Source: Hafnia alvei
GTDB lineage: Bacteria; Pseudomonadota; Gammaproteobacteria; Enterobacterales; Enterobacteriaceae
Direction of reading: 5' to 3'
Length of the DNA: 64,000 bases
NCBI RefSeq assembly: GCF_900095695.1
Contig: NZ_FMIQ01000084.1
Coordinates: forward strand, 22,978-86,977
Shown: one piece after another, positions 10,501 to 20,764 of the stretch
How positions within the stretch are numbered: position 1 is the first letter of the stretch
Layout: each line of letters begins with the position of its first letter
Position numbers and translations under genes: made by a program
The notes under the pieces: generated by a model
Told to the model about the DNA's origin: nothing
Database searches by the model: none
The model's input: the letters and a program-made list of their open reading frames with translations, nothing else

Positions 10501-10776
10501 ATGGACTTTAACCCCGTGTTTGCGCGACGTTTATACCTCTGTTGGTTGATTAGCCATCTGGAGAAGCCGAATGTTCCTCATCTTATGCAGGTGACCGGCT
10601 GGCCGCGTAGAACCTTACAGGATGTGATCAAAGCACTGCCGGGAATGGGTATTGAACTGGATTTTGTCCAAGAGGGCGTACGTAACAACGACGGTTACTA
10701 TCAGTTGAAAAACTGGGGGCCGCTTAACGAAACGTGGATTAAAAAGCATGCTGAACAACTGCTGGCTGCAATTTAA
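10501..10776 (+). CDS. Small winged-helix DNA-binding protein, unnamed
   Basis: A 91-aa protein read from the ATG at 10501, which has a good ribosome site (TTAGGAGAACAA before ATG). The frame could be extended 24 bases upstream but that start lacks a site. It opens MDFNPVFARRLYLCW and contains a helix-turn-helix-like stretch, PNVPHLMQVTGWPRRTLQDV, followed by a possible wing with NDGYYQLKNWG. I recognise it as a conserved enterobacterial family of predicted HTH proteins but cannot give it a secure name. Its gene lies between the fimbrial promoter region and narP, and a role at either is unproven. Confidence 0.75.
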   Translation: MDFNPVFARRLYLCWLISHLEKPNVPHLMQVTGWPRRTLQDVIKALPGMGIELDFVQEGVRNNDGYYQLKNWGPLNETWIKKHAEQLLAAI

Positions 10777-10835
10777 TCAATGAATTCGTGGAGAAGGGTG
10801 AGCGACAGCCATTTGGTTATCGCCCATTGTCGGTA

Positions 10836-11468
10836 TTATTGGTTTTTGTGCTCTAAATACAAAACGGTTGCCGCCACGCGTGAGCGTACGTTGAGCTTGC
10901 GCAGCAGGTTGCGAATATGCACTTTTACCGTCTCTTCGGAAATATGCAGCTGTGAAGCGATTTGTTTATTAGACAGTCCACGAGCCACTTCCTGCAGTAC
11001 ATCGAGTTCGCGCTCAGTCAGATCGGCAAAGGGATCGGTTAACTCAGAGCGTGATGCTAAATATTCGCAGATGATGTCACTAAAGACGTTTTTACCGCTT
11101 GCGGCCTGATGGATCTGCGATAGCAGCGTTTCCGGCTCGCTATCTTTCAGTAAATAACCATCTGCACCGGCATCAACTAACGCATAGACATCACTGCGCG
11201 AGTCTGAAACGGTGAGAATAATGATGCGAGCATCAATGCCTTCGTTACGCAGCGCTTTCAGGGTATCTAAACCCGATAATCCTTTCATATTAAGATCTAA
11301 TAAGATCACGTCGGGTTGGGCGCGACTGGCCAATGCAATCGCCTCGCTGCCGCTGCTGGCCTCTGCAACCACGTTAAAGGCAGGATCGAGTTCGAGTAAC
11401 TGACGAACTCCGCGGCGCATAAGCGGATGATCGTCCACGATCATAACTGCGTAGCTTTCATTTTCCAT
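10836..11468 (-). CDS. narP: NarP, nitrate/nitrite response regulator
   Basis: A 210-aa response regulator. The receiver domain has the acidic pair D12/D13, the phosphorylation site Asp58 in ILLDLNMKG, and Lys108 in LLKDS. The C-terminal LuxR-type HTH reads LTERELDVL and SNKQIASQLHISEETVKVHIRNLL. In E. coli, NarP is phosphorylated by NarQ and activates the nap operon in low nitrate. Close agreement with E. coli NarP (MIVDDHPLMRRGVRQLLELD) separates it from NarL. It lies 85 bp downstream of narQ on the same strand, so the pair probably forms an operon. Confidence 0.92.
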   Translation of the reverse strand: MENESYAVMIVDDHPLMRRGVRQLLELDPAFNVVAEASSGSEAIALASRAQPDVILLDLNMKGLSGLDTLKALRNEGIDARIIILTVSDSRSDVYALVDAGADGYLLKDSEPETLLSQIHQAASGKNVFSDIICEYLASRSELTDPFADLTERELDVLQEVARGLSNKQIASQLHISEETVKVHIRNLLRKLNVRSRVAATVLYLEHKNQ

Positions 11469-11553
11469 AAAATGCTCCGAAATAAATAATAGGGGCGGTT
11501 ATCCGTTGCCTATTACCATTAAAATTTAATTAAACACGAGTTGTTGCTGACCC

Positions 11554-13236
11554 TCAGTGCTGAAAAATCAACGAAACTTCTGTACCTGCTGGAACCACCG
11601 TGCGGATGGTAAGTTCACCACCCAGTCGCGTCGCTCGCTCGGCCATAATTGTCAGACCGTAGTGTCCATCGGGTTCTTCAAGGCTAGCTATCCCAACGCC
11701 GTCATCTTGAATACAGATCACGCTTTCGCCTTCTGGTCCGTAGTGACAGCGTATTTCGATGTGTTTTGCCTGAGCATGTTTGATGGCGTTGAGCACGGCT
11801 TCGCGCACAATTTGCAAGACGTGAACTTGCTGCTGAGCGTTGAGTGACTGCGAAGAAAGCGCACAGTTTAGCGTAATAACGGCGTCAGTTTGCAATTTTA
11901 ATGGCGCTAATAGCTGATGTAAGGCCTCACGCAAATCAGCTTCCTGAATAGTTAAGCGAAAAGTGGCCAATAATTCACGCAGTTGGCGATAGGCGTCAGA
12001 CAATGCTTGAGCAAAATCACGAATGATTGCCTGCGCCTGTGTGTTTTCGGCCGGGATGGAGCGTTTGAGCAGCGTTATCTGAATACGTAGGAACGAGAGC
12101 GCTTGGGCCAAAGAATCATGCAGCTCGCGCGCAATCGTCGCGCGTTCTTCCATCAACAATAGCTGAACCTGCTGCTTTTGCGCCCGGTTGAAATAGACTC
12201 CTCGGCTAAGCATATTGGCGACGTTTTGCATTAACTGCTGCTGGGGATGTTGGTGCTGAGGCCAGCGTAATTCCCCTAAACGATGCCCATCAAGCATCAG
12301 CGATATGGCTGATGTGGAAGCCAAGTTGTCAAGTTGCCCACTGTGTAATAGCCAACGGCCATTGCCGCTGTCATGAACTTCTAATTCTAGAAAATCTAAG
12401 GCTTCACTGGTACGTACAATGTTGAGTACCTTCTCAAAACTGGGCTGGGTGATTTCGCTGACGGTCAGTGCTTGAGAGCAATCAAATAATACGCCAAGTG
12501 ATTTATTTGCCTGTGTCAGACTCTCCGTCTTCTCCTGAACTTTGTCCTCAAGAGAGCGATAAAGCTTTTCAAGCTCGCTCGACATTCTAATGAAGGTTTT
12601 TGATAACACACCAATTTCGTTGGGGAGGTTAACGTCCAACTGCATCGGAGAGAAATAGCCGTTTTGCATGCGCTGGCTGGCATTCAGCAGTTTATTCAGC
12701 GGGGACACCACTTCTCGGCGCGTGGTGCGGATCGCAAACCAAACCAGCCCGACGATCATCAAGACGCCTAGCAAACTGATCGCCGCCACTTGCTGCATTT
12801 TTTGCTCGGAATAATGCTGAAGTACCAAGACAAAATGATCGATTTGGCTGACATGACGAGCCACATGGGCAAGGTACTGATCGCTGTTGCCTGCTTTAAG
12901 CTGCTGGTCTAATAACAGCCAAGTTTCCAGTAGGTGTCTATACTCTTCACGAACAGAAGATGGAACATAAAAGCGATCAAGCTTTTTCAACGCCGGAGCC
13001 TGCATAGATTGCTCGTACTCTTCGAGATGCAGGGCAACATCATCAGGATGGTTGGTTAAATCATAGGCCAGCCGATAGCTTTGCATACGCAGTGAGCCTG
13101 CAATATTCACCGCCTCGGCATCGCTTAAACTGCTTGCTACGGTAACAAGTGCGATGCCGGTCGATAAAACCGAGAGGATCACAATAGCGGCCAGCGTTTT
13201 AGCCAAGGTGCTGGTAACCGAACGTTTTACGAGCAA
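11554..13236 (-). CDS. narQ: NarQ, nitrate/nitrite sensor histidine kinase
   Basis: A 560-aa membrane sensor kinase. TM1 lies at about residues 12-34 and TM2 at about 147-167. Between them is the periplasmic nitrate-binding domain with the P-box (SLSDAEAVNIAGSLRMQSYR). A HAMP region follows, then the H-box RELHDSLAQALSFLR with the phosphorylated His, and an HATPase domain with VREAVLNAIKHA and DDGVGI. It matches E. coli NarQ in length (566 aa) and motifs. In E. coli narQ is next to acrD; here it lies a few kb from acrD and directly beside narP and nap, so sensor, regulator and target operon are together. Confidence 0.93.
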   Translation of the reverse strand: MLVKRSVTSTLAKTLAAIVILSVLSTGIALVTVASSLSDAEAVNIAGSLRMQSYRLAYDLTNHPDDVALHLEEYEQSMQAPALKKLDRFYVPSSVREEYRHLLETWLLLDQQLKAGNSDQYLAHVARHVSQIDHFVLVLQHYSEQKMQQVAAISLLGVLMIVGLVWFAIRTTRREVVSPLNKLLNASQRMQNGYFSPMQLDVNLPNEIGVLSKTFIRMSSELEKLYRSLEDKVQEKTESLTQANKSLGVLFDCSQALTVSEITQPSFEKVLNIVRTSEALDFLELEVHDSGNGRWLLHSGQLDNLASTSAISLMLDGHRLGELRWPQHQHPQQQLMQNVANMLSRGVYFNRAQKQQVQLLLMEERATIARELHDSLAQALSFLRIQITLLKRSIPAENTQAQAIIRDFAQALSDAYRQLRELLATFRLTIQEADLREALHQLLAPLKLQTDAVITLNCALSSQSLNAQQQVHVLQIVREAVLNAIKHAQAKHIEIRCHYGPEGESVICIQDDGVGIASLEEPDGHYGLTIMAERATRLGGELTIRTVVPAGTEVSLIFQH

Positions 13237-13434
13237 TCTAAGATACCTATTTAGTATGACAGCGATAAAAAGGGCGTAAGAGCGTCATCATTTTTGCGCA
13301 GGTGCTTAATAAATGGGTTATTAGTACCGTTCTGTTTATTGATAACAGGATGCCCAAACAATCGTTATATAAATCAGTAGATAACGGAATGTGGTTGCAG
13401 GGGCTATACAGTGCGCGAAAACTCAGCAAAAGGA

Positions 13435-13515
13435 TTGATCTCGCGCAATCGATACCCACAATTACCTATTTAGGGGGATTATAACTCATCCTCTAATCCG
13501 CATACTTTATGCTTA
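13435..13515 (+). promoter_or_regulatory. napF promoter with NarP 7-2-7 site
   Basis: TACCTAT-TT-AGGGGGA at 13463-13478 matches the NarL/NarP 7-2-7 inverted heptamer pattern with one mismatch. A -10-like TACTTT lies at 13503-13508. If transcription starts near 13515, the site is centred at -44.5, the position of the NarP site at the E. coli napF promoter (from memory). A weak FNR-like TTGAT-N4-CGCAA lies at 13435-13448, further upstream than the E. coli FNR site. No experiment supports these positions. Confidence 0.55.
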
Positions 13516-13661
13516 GAAAAAACCTATATTTCTGGTCATTAGCTAAATAAGAATTATTACTAACAAAAATCTAAAACAATATCGCTGACCAGCAATATCT
13601 TTCATTTTTATTGGTACGTGTTTTTCATCAGGATGGATGAGCAATGTCACCGGAGTTACCC

Positions 13662-14186
13662 ATGACTACGCTTTCTCGGCGCAATCTACTCAGCGCTCGT
13701 TGGCGCAAACCCGCTAGCGCACAGCGTCCACCTTGGACAATCCCTGAGCCTGCTTTTATTGCAGGCTGCACGCGTTGCCATTCCTGTATTGAACAGTGTG
13801 AAACCGGTGTGTTAATCGCGGGAGATGGCGGATTTCCCGCTATCGACTTCCATCGCGCTGAGTGCACGTTCTGCCAGCGTTGTGCCGATGCCTGTGAATT
13901 ACCGCTTTTTGAACTTGAACGCACACCGCCTTGGACTATTCAGGCAGAAATTCAGACGAACTGCCTAACGCAAAAAGGCATTGAATGCCGCAGCTGTCAG
14001 GATGCCTGCGAACCTTATGCGATCCGCTTTGCACCGCATTTGAGCGGAATTGCCAAACCGACGGTTGATTTAGATAAATGTACCGGCTGTGGCGAATGCG
14101 TTCGCGGCTGCCCGGTTGATGCTATTCGAATAACGCCGGCGGCGCAGCCTGAAACGCGCGACGCGGTAGCAAGGAATGAAGTATGA
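13662..14186 (+). CDS. napF: NapF, ferredoxin-like protein of periplasmic nitrate reduction
   Basis: A cytoplasmic iron-sulfur protein that in E. coli interacts with NapA and is thought to help its maturation. It carries CxxCxxxC-type clusters: TRCHSCIEQCE, CTFCQRCADAC, CRSCQDACEP and CTGCGECVRGCP. The ATG at 13662 gives 174 aa beginning MTTLSRRNLLSARWRK, aligned with the E. coli start, and has GGAG seven bases upstream. An in-frame ATG at 13644 is a possible alternative. It is the first gene of the nap operon. Confidence 0.92.
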   Translation: MTTLSRRNLLSARWRKPASAQRPPWTIPEPAFIAGCTRCHSCIEQCETGVLIAGDGGFPAIDFHRAECTFCQRCADACELPLFELERTPPWTIQAEIQTNCLTQKGIECRSCQDACEPYAIRFAPHLSGIAKPTVDLDKCTGCGECVRGCPVDAIRITPAAQPETRDAVARNEV

Positions 14187-14449
14187 GCAATGAGATGTGG
14201 CACGTATGTGGATTGGTGGTTCAAGCCAAACCTGAAGCCGTACCCGCCGTCGCAGAAGCTCTGGCCGCCATGCCAGAAACTGAAGTGGCAGCGACAGAAC
14301 AAGAAAAAGGCAAGTTAGTGGTTGTCATGCAAAGCGAAGATTCAAACGCATTGCTAGACAGAATTGAGTCAGCGCGCAATGTGGCAGGTGTGCTGGCGGT
14401 GTCGCTGGTTTATCACCAGCAGGATGAGCAAGGTGAGGATACGCCATGA
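14183..14449 (+). CDS. napD: NapD, NapA signal-peptide chaperone
   Basis: An 88-aa cytoplasmic chaperone that binds the twin-arginine signal of NapA and keeps it from early export. It starts [13 protein letters not shown] and has the small ferredoxin-like-fold pattern of the family. It overlaps the napF stop and the napA start by four bases each (ATGA), indicating tight translational coupling. Confidence 0.92.
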   Translation: MSNEMWHVCGLVVQAKPEAVPAVAEALAAMPETEVAATEQEKGKLVVVMQSEDSNALLDRIESARNVAGVLAVSLVYHQQDEQGEDTP

Positions 14450-16938
14450 AACTCAGTCGTAGAGACTTCATGAAAGCCAACGCCGTCGCCGCTGCAGCAG
14501 CAGCTGCAGGGCTGACCATTCCGACCGTCGCGAAAGCGGTTGTCGGTGGGGCTGATGAAATTAAGTGGGACAAAGCGCCGTGCCGTTTTTGTGGTACCGG
14601 TTGTGGTGTGTTGGTTGGTACGCAAAATGGTCGCATCGTGGCTTCCCAAGGGGATCCAGATGCACCGGTTAACCGTGGCCTAAACTGCATCAAAGGCTAT
14701 TTCCTGCCAAAAATCATGTACGGAAAAGACCGTCTAACGCAGCCTTTGCTGCGTATGAAGAATGGTCAGTACAACAAAGAGGGCGAATTCACGCCGGTGA
14801 CCTGGGATCAGGCCTTCGACGTGATGGAAGAGAAATTCAAAACTTCGCTGAAAGAGAAAGGCCCAACCTCGGTGGGTATGTTTGGATCGGGTCAGTGGAC
14901 CGTATGGGAAGGCTATGCCGCTTCCAAACTGTTCAAAGCGGGCTTCCGCTCTAACAACATCGACCCGAATGCGCGTCACTGTATGGCGTCGGCGGTCGTT
15001 GGTTTTATGCGTACCTTTGGTATGGATGAGCCGATGGGCTGCTACGATGACATCGAACAGGCCGACGCTTTCGTCCTGTGGGGCTCAAACATGGCGGAAA
15101 TGCACCCGATCCTCTGGTCGCGCATTACCAACCGTCGTTTGACCGACCAAAATGTCAAAGTGGCGGTTCTTTCTACCTTTGAACACCGCAGTTTTGAGCT
15201 GGCCGATAACCCGATTATCTTCACCCCGCAGTCTGACTTGGTGATCCTGAACTACATCGCAAACTACATTATTCAGAATAATGCGGTCGATCAGGAGTTC
15301 ATGAAGCAGCACGTGAATATTCGCAAGGGCGCAACAGATATCGGTTACGGCTTACGCCCAACCGATCCGCTGGAAAAAGCCGCGAAAAACCCGGGCAGTG
15401 ACGCCTCCGAGCCAATGAGCTTTGAAGACTACAAAGCATTCGTGGCGGAGTATACGCTGGAGAAAACGGCTGAAATGACCGGTGTGCCAAAGGATTCCCT
15501 GGAGTCGTTGGCTAAGCTGTATGCCGATCCAAACATCAAAGTCGTCTCCTACTGGACGATGGGCTTCAACCAACACACGCGCGGTGTTTGGGCCAACAAC
15601 CTTTGTTACAACATCCATCTGTTGACCGGCAAAATCTCCAAACCGGGCTGTGGTCCATTCTCTCTGACCGGTCAGCCGTCAGCCTGTGGTACTGCGCGTG
15701 AAGTGGGGACGTTCTCCCACCGCTTGCCTGCAGACATGGTGGTGACCAACGAAAAACACCGTCAGATCGCTGAAAATACATGGAAACTGCCAGCGGGTAC
15801 CATTCCAGAAAAAGTGGGTCTACACGCCGTAGCGCAAGACCGTGCGCTGAAAGACGGCACGCTCAACGCTTACTGGGTGATGTGTAACAACAATATGCAG
15901 GCTGGGCCAAACATCAACGCTGACCGTATGCCGGGCTGGCGTGATCCACGTAACTTCATCGTGGTTTCCGATCCGTACCCAACCGTCAGCGCTTTGGCCG
16001 CCGACCTGATTTTACCAACCGCAATGTGGGTGGAAAAAGAAGGGGCTTATGGTAACGCCGAGCGCCGTACTCAGTTCTGGCATCAGCAGGTGAAAGCGCC
16101 GGGTGAGGCCAAATCTGATCTGTGGCAGATGATGGAGTTCTCCAAACGCTTCAAAGTAGAAGACGTTTGGCCTGCGGAGCTCATCAACAGTAAGCCAGAG
16201 CTGAAGGGCAAAACGTTGTTCGATGTGCTTTATGCCAACGGCAACGTCAACAAATTCAAGCTAGAAGAGATCGCAGCCGATCAATTGAACGATGAATCAC
16301 GCGATTTTGGGTTCTACGTGCAGAAAGGGCTGTTTGAAGAGTACGCCTCATTTGGCCGCGGCCATGGTCACGATCTGGCTCCGTTCGATGAATACCACAA
16401 AGCGCGCGGTATCCGCTGGCCAGTGGTGAATGGCAAAGAAACCCTGTGGCGATATCGCGAAGGGTTTGACCCGTTTGTTAAAGCAGGCGAAAGCGTGCGT
16501 TTCTACGGCAAACCAGACGGCAAAGCGGTTATTTTTGCACTGCCATTTGAGCCAGCGGCTGAAGTTCCTGATAAAGAATTCGACCTGTGGCTCTCTACCG
16601 GTCGCGTGCTGGAGCATTGGCATACCGGTTCGATGACGCGCCGTGTGCCTGAACTGCACCGTGCGTTCCCGGAAGCGGTGCTGTTTATTCATCCTTTGGA
16701 TGCTAAACAACGCGGCCTGCGTCGTGGCGATAAAGTGAAGGTTATTTCTCGCCGTGGCGAACTGGTTTCTATTGTTGAAACCCGTGGACGTAACCGTGTA
16801 CCGCAAGGACTGGTTTATATGCCGTTCTTCGATGCCGCTCAGTTGGTGAATAACCTGACGTTGGATGCAACCGATCCGCTGTCCAAAGAAACTGACTTCA
16901 AAAAATGTGCGGTAAAAGTTGAAAAGGTGACTGCCTAA
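14446..16938 (+). CDS. napA: NapA, periplasmic nitrate reductase catalytic subunit
   Basis: An 830-aa molybdenum enzyme (bis-MGD) reducing nitrate to nitrite in the periplasm; E. coli NapA has 828 aa. The twin-arginine signal is [12 protein letters not shown]. The [4Fe-4S] ligands are C46, C49, C53 and C81, and the Mo-coordinating Cys is C179 in NARHCMAS. The downstream motifs [10 protein letters not shown] and [13 protein letters not shown] belong to the MGD-binding C-terminal domain. No key residue is missing. Maturation depends on NapD and electrons come from NapB/NapC. Confidence 0.97.
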   Translation: MKLSRRDFMKANAVAAAAAAAGLTIPTVAKAVVGGADEIKWDKAPCRFCGTGCGVLVGTQNGRIVASQGDPDAPVNRGLNCIKGYFLPKIMYGKDRLTQPLLRMKNGQYNKEGEFTPVTWDQAFDVMEEKFKTSLKEKGPTSVGMFGSGQWTVWEGYAASKLFKAGFRSNNIDPNARHCMASAVVGFMRTFGMDEPMGCYDDIEQADAFVLWGSNMAEMHPILWSRITNRRLTDQNVKVAVLSTFEHRSFELADNPIIFTPQSDLVILNYIANYIIQNNAVDQEFMKQHVNIRKGATDIGYGLRPTDPLEKAAKNPGSDASEPMSFEDYKAFVAEYTLEKTAEMTGVPKDSLESLAKLYADPNIKVVSYWTMGFNQHTRGVWANNLCYNIHLLTGKISKPGCGPFSLTGQPSACGTAREVGTFSHRLPADMVVTNEKHRQIAENTWKLPAGTIPEKVGLHAVAQDRALKDGTLNAYWVMCNNNMQAGPNINADRMPGWRDPRNFIVVSDPYPTVSALAADLILPTAMWVEKEGAYGNAERRTQFWHQQVKAPGEAKSDLWQMMEFSKRFKVEDVWPAELINSKPELKGKTLFDVLYANGNVNKFKLEEIAADQLNDESRDFGFYVQKGLFEEYASFGRGHGHDLAPFDEYHKARGIRWPVVNGKETLWRYREGFDPFVKAGESVRFYGKPDGKAVIFALPFEPAAEVPDKEFDLWLSTGRVLEHWHTGSMTRRVPELHRAFPEAVLFIHPLDAKQRGLRRGDKVKVISRRGELVSIVETRGRNRVPQGLVYMPFFDAAQLVNNLTLDATDPLSKETDFKKCAVKVEKVTA

Positions 16939-16959
16939 TCAGGCAAGGAGCGTTACCTG

Positions 16960-17712
16960 ATGACGAAACAACGAGATAAAGGGCCTGCGCGCCGTCGCTT
17001 TTTACGCGATGCGGTGCGCAGTGCGGGTGGATTAGCCGGGCTGACGTTGGTTCTGGGATTGCAACAAAAGCAATCACAGGCGCGTGATGGCTTAGCGTTG
17101 CGTCCACCGGGAGCCTTGCCGGACGGTGAGTTTGAGCGCGCCTGCATTCGCTGTGGGCAGTGCGTTCAGGCTTGTCCTTATGACACGCTGAAGTTAGCGA
17201 CGCTGCTGTCGCCTTCTTCGGCAGGCACCCCTTATTTTGTTGCGAGACAAACGCCTTGTGAAATGTGTGAAGACATTCCTTGTGTGGTGGCTTGTCCGAG
17301 CGCGGCGCTCGATCCCAAACTGACCGACATCGATGATGCGCGGATGGGATTGGCGGTGCTACTCGATCATGAGAACTGCCTGAATTGGCAAGGCTTACGC
17401 TGTGATGTGTGTTACCGCGTCTGCCCATCGATTGATAAAGCCATCACGCTGGAGCTGCATCGCAACGAACGAACCGGCGTGCATGCGAAATTCTTGCCGA
17501 CGGTTCACAGCGATGCTTGCACCGGCTGCGGAAAATGCGAGCAGGCCTGCGTACTGGATGAGGCGGCGATCAAAGTGTTGCCGCTCTCGATTGCACGCGG
17601 AGAGCTTGGAAAGCATTACCGTTTGGGATGGGAAGAGAAAGCGAAGGTTGGACACTCATTAGTTCCGTCCGGTACCCAGCTACCTTCACGTATGCCGCAG
17701 GGAGGTGAATGA
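16960..17712 (+). CDS. napG: NapG, quinol dehydrogenase ferredoxin subunit
   Basis: A 250-aa periplasmic iron-sulfur protein exported by Tat ([14 protein letters not shown] near residues 11-24). Four cluster motifs are visible: [34 protein letters not shown] and [11 protein letters not shown]. With membrane protein NapH it forms a second quinol-oxidising route to NapA, preferring ubiquinol in E. coli. The gene begins 21 bases after napA and overlaps napH. Confidence 0.95.
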   Translation: MTKQRDKGPARRRFLRDAVRSAGGLAGLTLVLGLQQKQSQARDGLALRPPGALPDGEFERACIRCGQCVQACPYDTLKLATLLSPSSAGTPYFVARQTPCEMCEDIPCVVACPSAALDPKLTDIDDARMGLAVLLDHENCLNWQGLRCDVCYRVCPSIDKAITLELHRNERTGVHAKFLPTVHSDACTGCGKCEQACVLDEAAIKVLPLSIARGELGKHYRLGWEEKAKVGHSLVPSGTQLPSRMPQGGE

Positions 17713-18578
17713 TGGCGAACAGTGCAAATCAGGCCGGTCTTGAAGCACGCCAACGTCACGGTATTATCCGCAGCCATCGCTGGCTGCTGCTACGCCGTTT
17801 AAGCCAACTGATGGTTTTGATGATGTTTTTATCAGGGCCGTGGTGGGGAATTTGGATTTTAAAAGGGAACTACAGCGGCAGTTTACTGCTAGAAACCGTT
17901 CCTTTGACCGATCCATTAATGATGTTGGAAAGCGTGTTTGCCGGGCACTGGCCAGCGCTAACGGCTTTGGCGGGAACATTGGTCGTGGTAGTGGCCTATT
18001 CGCTGATAGCCAGTCGCGCGTTTTGTGCCTGGGTTTGTCCGTTAAATCCAGTCACTGATTTAGCCGCGTGGATGCGGCGCAAGCTGAATATTCGCCAATC
18101 TGCGTCACTGCCACGGACCCTACGCTATGGCATTTTGCTGGCGGTGCTGGCGGGAAGTGCCATCAGTGGCACCTTGCTGTGGGAATGGCTGAATCCGGTA
18201 GCGCTGCTTGGGCGGAGCCTGATTTTCGGTGCTTTTGGCGGCCTTTGGCTGATTCTTGCGGTGTTCCTGTTTGACCTGTTGGTAACGGAGCATGGTTGGT
18301 GTGGCCACATTTGCCCGATGGGTGCGCTGTATGGCGTGATTGGTGCTAAAGCGGTTCTCCGTGTTAGCGCTGAACATCGAGAAAAATGCACGCGCTGTAT
18401 GGACTGTTTTCACGTTTGTCCAGAGTCTCAGGTGTTACGTGAGCCTGTATTAAATAACGATCATAGCCCGCTGGTACTGAGCAAAGATTGCATCAGCTGC
18501 GGGCGTTGCATGGATGTGTGTGCCGAGCACGTATTCGAATTTAAGAACCGATTTCATCGTTCGGGAGCTAAAGAATGA
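17709..18578 (+). CDS. napH: NapH, membrane quinol dehydrogenase
   Basis: A 289-aa inner-membrane protein with four predicted membrane segments (about residues 27-48, 75-100, 135-158 and 165-190). The CxxxCP pair in CAWVCPLNP and CGHICPMG is typical of NapH. Two C-terminal cytoplasmic 4Fe-4S motifs follow: [12 protein letters not shown] and [14 protein letters not shown]. It transfers quinol electrons to NapG. Four-base overlaps with napG and napB show coupling. Confidence 0.95.
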   Translation: MMANSANQAGLEARQRHGIIRSHRWLLLRRLSQLMVLMMFLSGPWWGIWILKGNYSGSLLLETVPLTDPLMMLESVFAGHWPALTALAGTLVVVVAYSLIASRAFCAWVCPLNPVTDLAAWMRRKLNIRQSASLPRTLRYGILLAVLAGSAISGTLLWEWLNPVALLGRSLIFGAFGGLWLILAVFLFDLLVTEHGWCGHICPMGALYGVIGAKAVLRVSAEHREKCTRCMDCFHVCPESQVLREPVLNNDHSPLVLSKDCISCGRCMDVCAEHVFEFKNRFHRSGAKE

Positions 18579-19036
18579 AGAGCAATGTCCTGAAAAAGCA
18601 CGCTTCGCTTTGGGCAATGTTACAGGCCGTCGTGCTGTCATTGTCTGTGGCTGGCGCCGTATATGCGGCCAGCGACGTCGATTTAAGCCAGTCACCGGAA
18701 GTTTCGGGAACGGCAGAAGGGCAGATCAAAATGCCTAAGCAGCAAGAGCGTATGGCGCTGAACTATGTAAACCAGCCGCCGATGATCCCGCATAGCGTAG
18801 ACGGCTATCAGATCAGCAAAAATACCAACCGCTGCCTGCAATGCCACGGCGTTGAGCATTACCGTACCACCGGCGCACCGCGCATTAGCCCAACTCACTT
18901 TATGGATGCCAACGGCAAAGTGCTGGGAGAGGTGGCTCCACGTCGTTACTTCTGCCTGCAATGTCACGTACCACAAAGTGATGCACCACCGATTGTAGGT
19001 AATAGCTTCCAGCCCGCACCGGGCTTTGGGCAGTAA
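18575..19036 (+). CDS. napB: NapB, dihaem cytochrome c subunit of periplasmic nitrate reductase
   Basis: A 153-aa periplasmic cytochrome that passes electrons from NapC or NapGH to NapA. The signal peptide ends near VYAAS (residue 32). The two haem-binding motifs are CLQCH at residues 87-91 and CLQCH at 127-131. Haem attachment needs Ccm proteins; no ccm genes follow the operon here, unlike the E. coli nap-ccm arrangement, so they must lie elsewhere. Confidence 0.95.
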   Translation: MKSNVLKKHASLWAMLQAVVLSLSVAGAVYAASDVDLSQSPEVSGTAEGQIKMPKQQERMALNYVNQPPMIPHSVDGYQISKNTNRCLQCHGVEHYRTTGAPRISPTHFMDANGKVLGEVAPRRYFCLQCHVPQSDAPPIVGNSFQPAPGFGQ

Positions 19037-19047
19037 CAGGAGCCGCT

Positions 19048-19674
19048 ATGCTGGATAATAAAGAAGTCAACAAGCCGACCGAGCAGAAAAAACCGGGCAT
19101 GATTCGCCGCGTGTGGCAATGGTGGCGCCGTCCTAGCCGTTTGGCTTTGGGCACGCTGCTGCTGCTGGGTTTTGTCGCCGGGATTATTTTCTGGGGCGGA
19201 TTCAATACAGGTATGGAAATGGCGAATACGGAAAAATTCTGTATCAGCTGCCATGAAATGCGCGACAACGTGTATCAGGAATATATGGATACCGTTCACT
19301 ACACCAACCGCAGCGGTGTGCGTGCTACCTGTCCTGATTGCCATGTCCCACATGAGTGGGTGCCTAAAATTGTACGTAAAATCAAGGCGAGTAAAGAGCT
19401 GTATGCTAAAGCTTTTGGCCTGATTGATACGCCGCAAAAGTTTGAAGCACATCGCTTAGTCATGGCTGAAAACGAATGGGCGCGCATGAAAGCCAATGAT
19501 TCTCAGGAGTGTCGTAACTGCCACAACTTTGAATACATGGATTTCACGGCACAGAAAACCGTAGCAGGAAAAATGCACGATCAAGCTATTCAGGACGGAA
19601 AAACCTGTATCGACTGTCATAAAGGGATAGCGCATAAGCTGCCTGATATGAAAGGGATCAAGAACGGGTTTTAA
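19048..19674 (+). CDS. napC: NapC, membrane-anchored tetrahaem cytochrome c
   Basis: A 208-aa NapC/NirT-family quinol dehydrogenase. One N-terminal membrane anchor (about residues 30-50) is followed by four haem motifs: CISCH (65-69), CPDCH (95-99), CRNCH and CIDCH. It oxidises menaquinol and passes electrons to NapB. It is the last gene of the operon; the motif count is complete. Confidence 0.96.
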   Translation: MLDNKEVNKPTEQKKPGMIRRVWQWWRRPSRLALGTLLLLGFVAGIIFWGGFNTGMEMANTEKFCISCHEMRDNVYQEYMDTVHYTNRSGVRATCPDCHVPHEWVPKIVRKIKASKELYAKAFGLIDTPQKFEAHRLVMAENEWARMKANDSQECRNCHNFEYMDFTAQKTVAGKMHDQAIQDGKTCIDCHKGIAHKLPDMKGIKNGF

Positions 19675-19778
19675 GCGTTCTATGGTGTTGGCATGAGATT
19701 AGGTATGTCCATGGGTTATGGCTGATTAACCGTATTTTGCCCGCTAATCCATACCGAGTTTTATCGCTATATCGGTGA

Positions 19779-19798
19779 AGGGGCGCTTTGGCGCCCCT
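19779..19798 (+). terminator. Hairpin downstream of napC
   Basis: Perfect 8-bp GC-rich stem AGGGGCGC / GCGCCCCT with a TTTG loop, about 100 bp after the napC stop. No real T-run follows, so it may act as an mRNA end stabiliser as much as a terminator. Confidence 0.55.
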
Positions 19799-19973
19799 CA
19801 TTGTACGCCGGTGACTCGGTTTATCGGTGAATACCGTTGCGGCTAGGCGGACGAAACCTTATTCGGAATGCAGAATCCCCTCCCTCCTACATTGATGTCC
19901 CGCACTCGTTGGCGTAAATTGCTCCTTCCGCTCGAATCTCATGAGCCCCGCATTTGTAAGGGAGTTGTACTGC

Positions 19974-20543
19974 GTGAAAATTGAAATGATCAGCAACAAG
20001 GTGTTATCCGATCATTGGGCAGTCCTGCGTCAATACACCTATGATTTAACGCGACATAATGGCGGCACGGTGCGCCAAATGCGCGAGGTCTATGACCGCG
20101 GTAATGGCGCTACGTTGTTGCTGTATAGCGTAGAGAAAAAAACGGTCGTGCTTATTCGCCAGTTCCGTATTCCAACCTACCTTAACGGTAACCGCGACGG
20201 TCTGTTGATCGAAACCATCGCCGGCTTGCTGGATAACGATGCGCCGGAGGACTGTGTGCGTCGAGAAGCAATGGAAGAAACCGGTTTTGAAGTAGGCCAA
20301 GTGACTAAAGTGTTTGAGGCCTATATGTCGCCCGGCGGCGTAACCGAAATTATTCATTTCTTTGCTGCTCCGTACACCAATAGTCAAAAAGTGGCGGCTG
20401 GTGGTGGAATAGAAGATGAAGATATTGAAATCTTAGAGCTCCCTTTCCAGCAGGCCCTCGAGATGATTAAGAGCGGTGAAATTAAAGATGGTAAAACCAT
20501 CATGCTGTTGCAGTACGCCCAAATTCAGGGCTGGATGAATTAA
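19974..20543 (+). CDS. nudK: NudK, GDP-mannose pyrophosphatase (Nudix)
   Basis: A Nudix hydrolase cleaving GDP-mannose to GMP and mannose-1-phosphate. I chose the GTG start at 19974: it gives 189-190 aa like E. coli NudK (191 aa), lines up with its N-terminus, and has GGAG upstream; an ATG at 19941 is in frame but too early. The Nudix box is visible as [21 protein letters not shown], positioned in the middle of the protein, followed by the family motif YMSPGGVTE. It is a single gene between nap and maeB. Confidence 0.9.
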   Translation: MKIEMISNKVLSDHWAVLRQYTYDLTRHNGGTVRQMREVYDRGNGATLLLYSVEKKTVVLIRQFRIPTYLNGNRDGLLIETIAGLLDNDAPEDCVRREAMEETGFEVGQVTKVFEAYMSPGGVTEIIHFFAAPYTNSQKVAAGGGIEDEDIEILELPFQQALEMIKSGEIKDGKTIMLLQYAQIQGWMN

Positions 20544-20764
20544 TCTGCTTATGGCCTAGCGTGAACACGATGGGCCACCCTTTCTGTATACCCTCCTGAT
20601 ATGTCCTGTTAGTTTCCTAGCTATGAGCAAATTGTTGCGATAAATAACACTTTTTGTTTTGTTGTTTATGGCGTGCTTCATAGATTAAGTTGTTTTGCTC
20701 ACTATACTGGTGGGGTTTCCTTTGCGTTAAACACCGATGAAATAAAGTAAAAAAGGACCCTACG

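Noticed and set aside
13435..13448. Full FNR site upstream of napF
   Set aside because: Only 8 of 10 consensus positions match, and the spacing to the NarP site is about 29 bp rather than the roughly 20 bp I recall for E. coli; kept only as a weak candidate inside the promoter entry.
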